Shown here in pieces: positions 4,706 through 5,684 of a DNA stretch of 5,684 nucleotides. The position numbers were made by a program, and so were the translations under genes. The stretch is from NCBI GenBank assembly GCA_045634325.1, contig JAZRAA010000038.1, forward strand, positions 1-5,684, written 5' to 3'. The notes under the pieces are model-generated. The model was not told where the DNA came from. It ran no database searches and saw only the letters and a program-made list of their open reading frames with translations. The first letter of the stretch is position 1. Each line of letters begins with the position of its first letter. The stretch is from URNF01 sp045634325 (GTDB taxonomy: Bacteria; Bacillota; Clostridia; Oscillospirales; Acutalibacteraceae).

Positions 4706-4722
4706 GGTGGCGTCAGTCGCTA

Positions 4723-5133
4723 TCAAAACGCGGCGACGGCAACCGGGTTGCACAAAAAGCGGCGCGTGGTTTGCGGCTTGGAGTATTCGGCGTAAAGCTC
4801 CGCATAATCGGCCTTCAAAGCCTTGCTGTCAAGGCGGTTGCTGGTGACTTCCTTGTAAGAGGCCTTCCAGCCATAGCCGGAAATCGTGCAGTCCGGGGCC
4901 AACAGGCAAGCGCCCTGAACCTCAGAGGCAAGCGCGTCATACGTCGCTTTCGCCTTGTCAAGGGCGGCTTTCGCCGCGAACAGCGCCTGAATTTTGGCGT
5001 CCATCGGCGTGACGCCGATTTGCATTTTGGCGACGCTCCACGCGGTTTTCATGGCTTCGCTCATCGTGACGCCGCCCGTTCTGCGGATTTCCCAAGCGGC
5101 CTTCATGATTTCCCGGTTATTATACTTTTTCAT
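4723..5133 (-). CDS. First gene of leftward operon, phage-type 136-residue protein
   Basis: The N-terminus (1-36) reads MKKYNNREIMKAAWEIRRTG then VTMSEAMKTAWSVAK. This is an IMKxAW...SEAxKxAW repeat-like motif that I recall at the start of many clostridial phage and plasmid proteins. A helical Ala/Lys-rich middle (45-72) follows. The C-terminal part has YKEVTSNRLDSKALKADYAE (93-112), then LYAEYSKPQTTRRF, which resembles the tail of YqaJ-type phage recombination exonucleases. No nuclease motif is present, so if it is related it is only the tail module. The start is ATG at 5131-5133, with AGGAGGT (5141-5147) 7 bases upstream. It is transcribed from the promoter at 5211-5239 with a leader of about 70 bases. 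Recombination-associated function is an inference only. Confidence 0.78.
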   Translation of the reverse strand: MKKYNNREIMKAAWEIRRTGGVTMSEAMKTAWSVAKMQIGVTPMDAKIQALFAAKAALDKAKATYDALASEVQGACLLAPDCTISGYGWKASYKEVTSNRLDSKALKADYAELYAEYSKPQTTRRFLCNPVAVAAF

Positions 5134-5204
5134 TGTTCTTACCTCCTAATGTTTTGGCCTTCCGGCCTGTCGCCTTGCGGCGTCCCGTGTGGTTTGTTTC
5201 ATTG
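5134..5204 (-). other. 5' leader of leftward operon with two tetraloop hairpins
   Basis: Between the predicted transcription start (about 5204) and the AGGAGGT ribosome site, the RNA can form two tandem four-pair hairpins. CGCC-GCAA-GGCG (5171-5182) and GGCC-GGAA-GGCC (5156-5167) both have GNRA-type loops and are separated by three bases. They may protect the 5' end or set translation. The stems are short, so the structural call is modest. No reading frame is supported in the leader. Confidence 0.35.
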
Positions 5205-5210
5205 TCTGAA

Positions 5211-5239
5211 AGTATATCAGAAACTGATAATTTTGTCTA
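5211..5239 (-). promoter_or_regulatory. Promoter of the leftward eight-gene operon
   Basis: On the minus strand the -35 box is TAGACA (5234-5239) and the -10 box is TATACT (5211-5216), with a 17-base spacer that contains the first TCAG-N3-CTGA operator. The predicted start is near 5204. It is a good sigma-A promoter (5 of 6 matches in each box). Because its spacer is an operator it should be repressible by the regulator that recognises the array. Confidence 0.75.
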
Positions 5240-5247
5240 TTGACAAA
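5232..5247. promoter_or_regulatory. Second palindrome type, TTTGTC-N4-GACAAA
   Basis: A perfect six-base inverted repeat with centre TATT lies between operators 1 and 2 and overlaps the -35 box of the leftward promoter (5234-5239). Its sequence is unrelated to TCAG-N3-CTGA, so it may be read by a different protein, for example a host or phage repressor encoded elsewhere. Confidence 0.45.
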
Positions 5248-5307
5248 GTAACCAAAAATCAGCTTCTGATTTTGTGTATTCTGTCAGTAGCTGATAATCC
5301 GGGAATG

Positions 5308-5316
5308 TGATATAAT
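5308..5316 (+). promoter_or_regulatory. Extended -10 promoter of RHH2 and GIY-YIG genes
   Basis: A perfect -10 box TATAAT (5311-5316) is preceded by TGA, giving the extended -10 TG element. No good -35 box is present 16-18 bases upstream; that position is occupied by operator 3. Transcription should begin near 5323, leaving a short leader of about 20 bases that contains AAGGAGGT (5328-5335), an exact and strong ribosome site 7 bases before the RHH2 ATG. Confidence 0.7.
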
Positions 5317-5342
5317 GCAAGGTACATAAGGAGGTAATCGCC

Positions 5343-5531
5343 ATGACGGAAGAAGAAAAGAGACAATCCCACAGAGACGCCGTGAAGCGGCATAGCGCAA
5401 AGTACCGCCCTATCACCATCCGCCCGACAAAGGAACAGGCCGCGTTGATTGCGGCGGCGGCGGAACAGGCGGGTATGAGCGTACAGGCTTATGCGCTGGA
5501 AGCCGTAATGGAGAAAGTGAAGGAGGAATGA
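5343..5531 (+). CDS. Small ribbon-helix-helix regulator (RHH2)
   Basis: 62 residues starting MTEEEKRQSHRDAVKRHSAK. After a charged N-terminal helix comes the RHH pattern: strand YRPITIRPTKE (21-31), helix A (QAALIAAAAEQAG), the turn MS and helix B (VQAYALEAVMEKVKEE). Arc-type proteins with this layout bind as dimers to short palindromes through the strand residues. The start is ATG at 5343-5345 behind AAGGAGGT. The last codons contain the AGGAGG used by the next gene, whose ATG is 3 bases after this stop, so the two are co-expressed and probably coupled. The gene is read away from the TCAG-N3-CTGA array and probably represses both its own transcript and the opposing operon. An antitoxin function cannot be excluded, but the partner is a nuclease-family protein rather than a known toxin. 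Confidence 0.85.
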   Translation: MTEEEKRQSHRDAVKRHSAKYRPITIRPTKEQAALIAAAAEQAGMSVQAYALEAVMEKVKEE

Positions 5532-5534
5532 CGA

Positions 5535-5684
5535 ATGGGAACGCTTGAAGGGATTCCTGATTATACAGGCCCCGGCGTGTACCGGATTGTCAACACCGAA
5601 AACCAAATGACCTATATAGGGTCAAGTGCGAATGTCAACCAGAGATTAAGTTATCATGCCGCTAACCTTGAAGTCGGAGGCCAA
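5535..5684 (+). CDS. GIY-YIG endonuclease, N-terminal part (cut by right edge)
   Basis: Fifty codons are visible. GPGVYRIVN (12-20) is the GIY element in the GVY form, MTYIGSS (25-31) is the YIG element, and NVNQRLSYH (33-41) carries the conserved Arg37 and the following His41 in the usual spacing. All N-terminal signature residues of a GIY-YIG nuclease are therefore present and intact; the catalytic Glu, which lies later in the domain, is beyond the edge. The ATG at 5535-5537 has AGGAGG (5521-5526) 8 bases upstream, inside the RHH2 gene. GIY-YIG proteins in phages and mobile elements include free-standing homing endonucleases (seg-type), repair nucleases and restriction enzymes, and the fragment cannot separate these. 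Confidence 0.9.
   Translation, partial: MGTLEGIPDYTGPGVYRIVNTENQMTYIGSSANVNQRLSYHAANLEVGGQ

Larger units (their letters stand above)
5206..5296. promoter_or_regulatory. Operator array: three TCAG-N3-CTGA palindromes
   Basis: Operator 1: TATCAG-AAA-CTGATA, perfect (5215-5229). Operator 2: AAAATCAG-CTT-CTGATTTT, perfect eight-base arms (5255-5273). Operator 3: TCAG-TAG-CTGA (5284-5294). A further half site CTGA is at 5206-5209. Every full copy has the same 3-base centre. Operator 1 touches the -10 box and fills the spacer of the leftward promoter. Operator 3 sits about 17 bases before the rightward -10 box, where the -35 region should be. Operator 2 is between them. The obvious ligand is the RHH protein encoded 49 bases to the right (inference). 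One regulator could thus silence both directions. Confidence 0.75.

Noticed and set aside
5240..5245. TTGACA on the plus strand as a -35 box
   Set aside because: No -10-like hexamer lies 16-18 bases downstream. It is better explained as part of the TTTGTC-N4-GACAAA palindrome.
4327..5310. Long plus-strand open frame of 327 codons
   Set aside because: It is a shadow of three minus-strand genes with good ribosome sites and runs through the promoter/operator region.
5259..5606. Minus-strand open frame of 115 codons at the right end
   Set aside because: It is a shadow of RHH2 and the GIY-YIG gene and crosses the operator array, with no ribosome site.
1..5684. CRISPR array, tRNA, insertion sequence or attachment site
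   Set aside because: No regularly spaced direct repeats, cloverleaf, transposase frame or paired terminal repeats were seen.

Overview
The window looks like the regulatory and early-gene region of a mobile element (prophage, phage-plasmid or integrative element) from a fairly GC-rich member of the Clostridia/Firmicutes. The grounds are near-perfect GGAGG ribosome binding sites before most genes, sigma-A type promoters, a BRO-N/KilAC antirepressor, two small ribbon-helix-helix (RHH) regulators, a GIY-YIG nuclease start, a DUF3560-like protein and a string of short accessory proteins. No integrase, replication protein, relaxase, capsid gene, tRNA or CRISPR array is visible, so the exact element type cannot be named.

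Layout, left to right. Positions 1-100 (minus) hold the start of an unidentified gene that runs off the left edge. Positions 124-1250 (minus) are a two-gene cassette, RHH regulator 1 followed by the antirepressor, driven by a consensus promoter (1279-1307) whose -10 box lies inside a near-perfect palindrome. Positions 1349-1500 (plus) hold a divergent extended -10 promoter followed by about 118 bases that fold end to end into four consecutive hairpins, the last being terminator-like. This is a candidate small RNA with an AGGAGGG loop, and I do not recognise its family. Positions 1506-5133 (minus) are an eight-gene operon of mostly uncharacterised accessory proteins, several separated by roughly 50-base gaps that contain hairpins and closely similar translation starts. 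Positions 5134-5342 are a second divergent control region. Three TCAG-N3-CTGA palindromes and one unrelated palindrome lie across the promoter of the leftward operon and the promoter of a rightward pair. Positions 5343-5684 (plus) hold RHH regulator 2 and the first 50 codons of a GIY-YIG nuclease cut by the right edge.

Inferred logic: RHH regulator 2 probably represses itself (with the nuclease) and the long accessory operon through the shared operator array. RHH regulator 1 probably represses itself and the antirepressor through the 1269-1297 palindrome. The candidate small RNA is fired away from the regulator 1 promoter and ends tail-to-tail with the long operon; readthrough would give RNA antisense to that operon. 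The most interesting items are the small RNA and the two RHH/palindrome switches. All of this comes from reading the sequence; no database search was possible.
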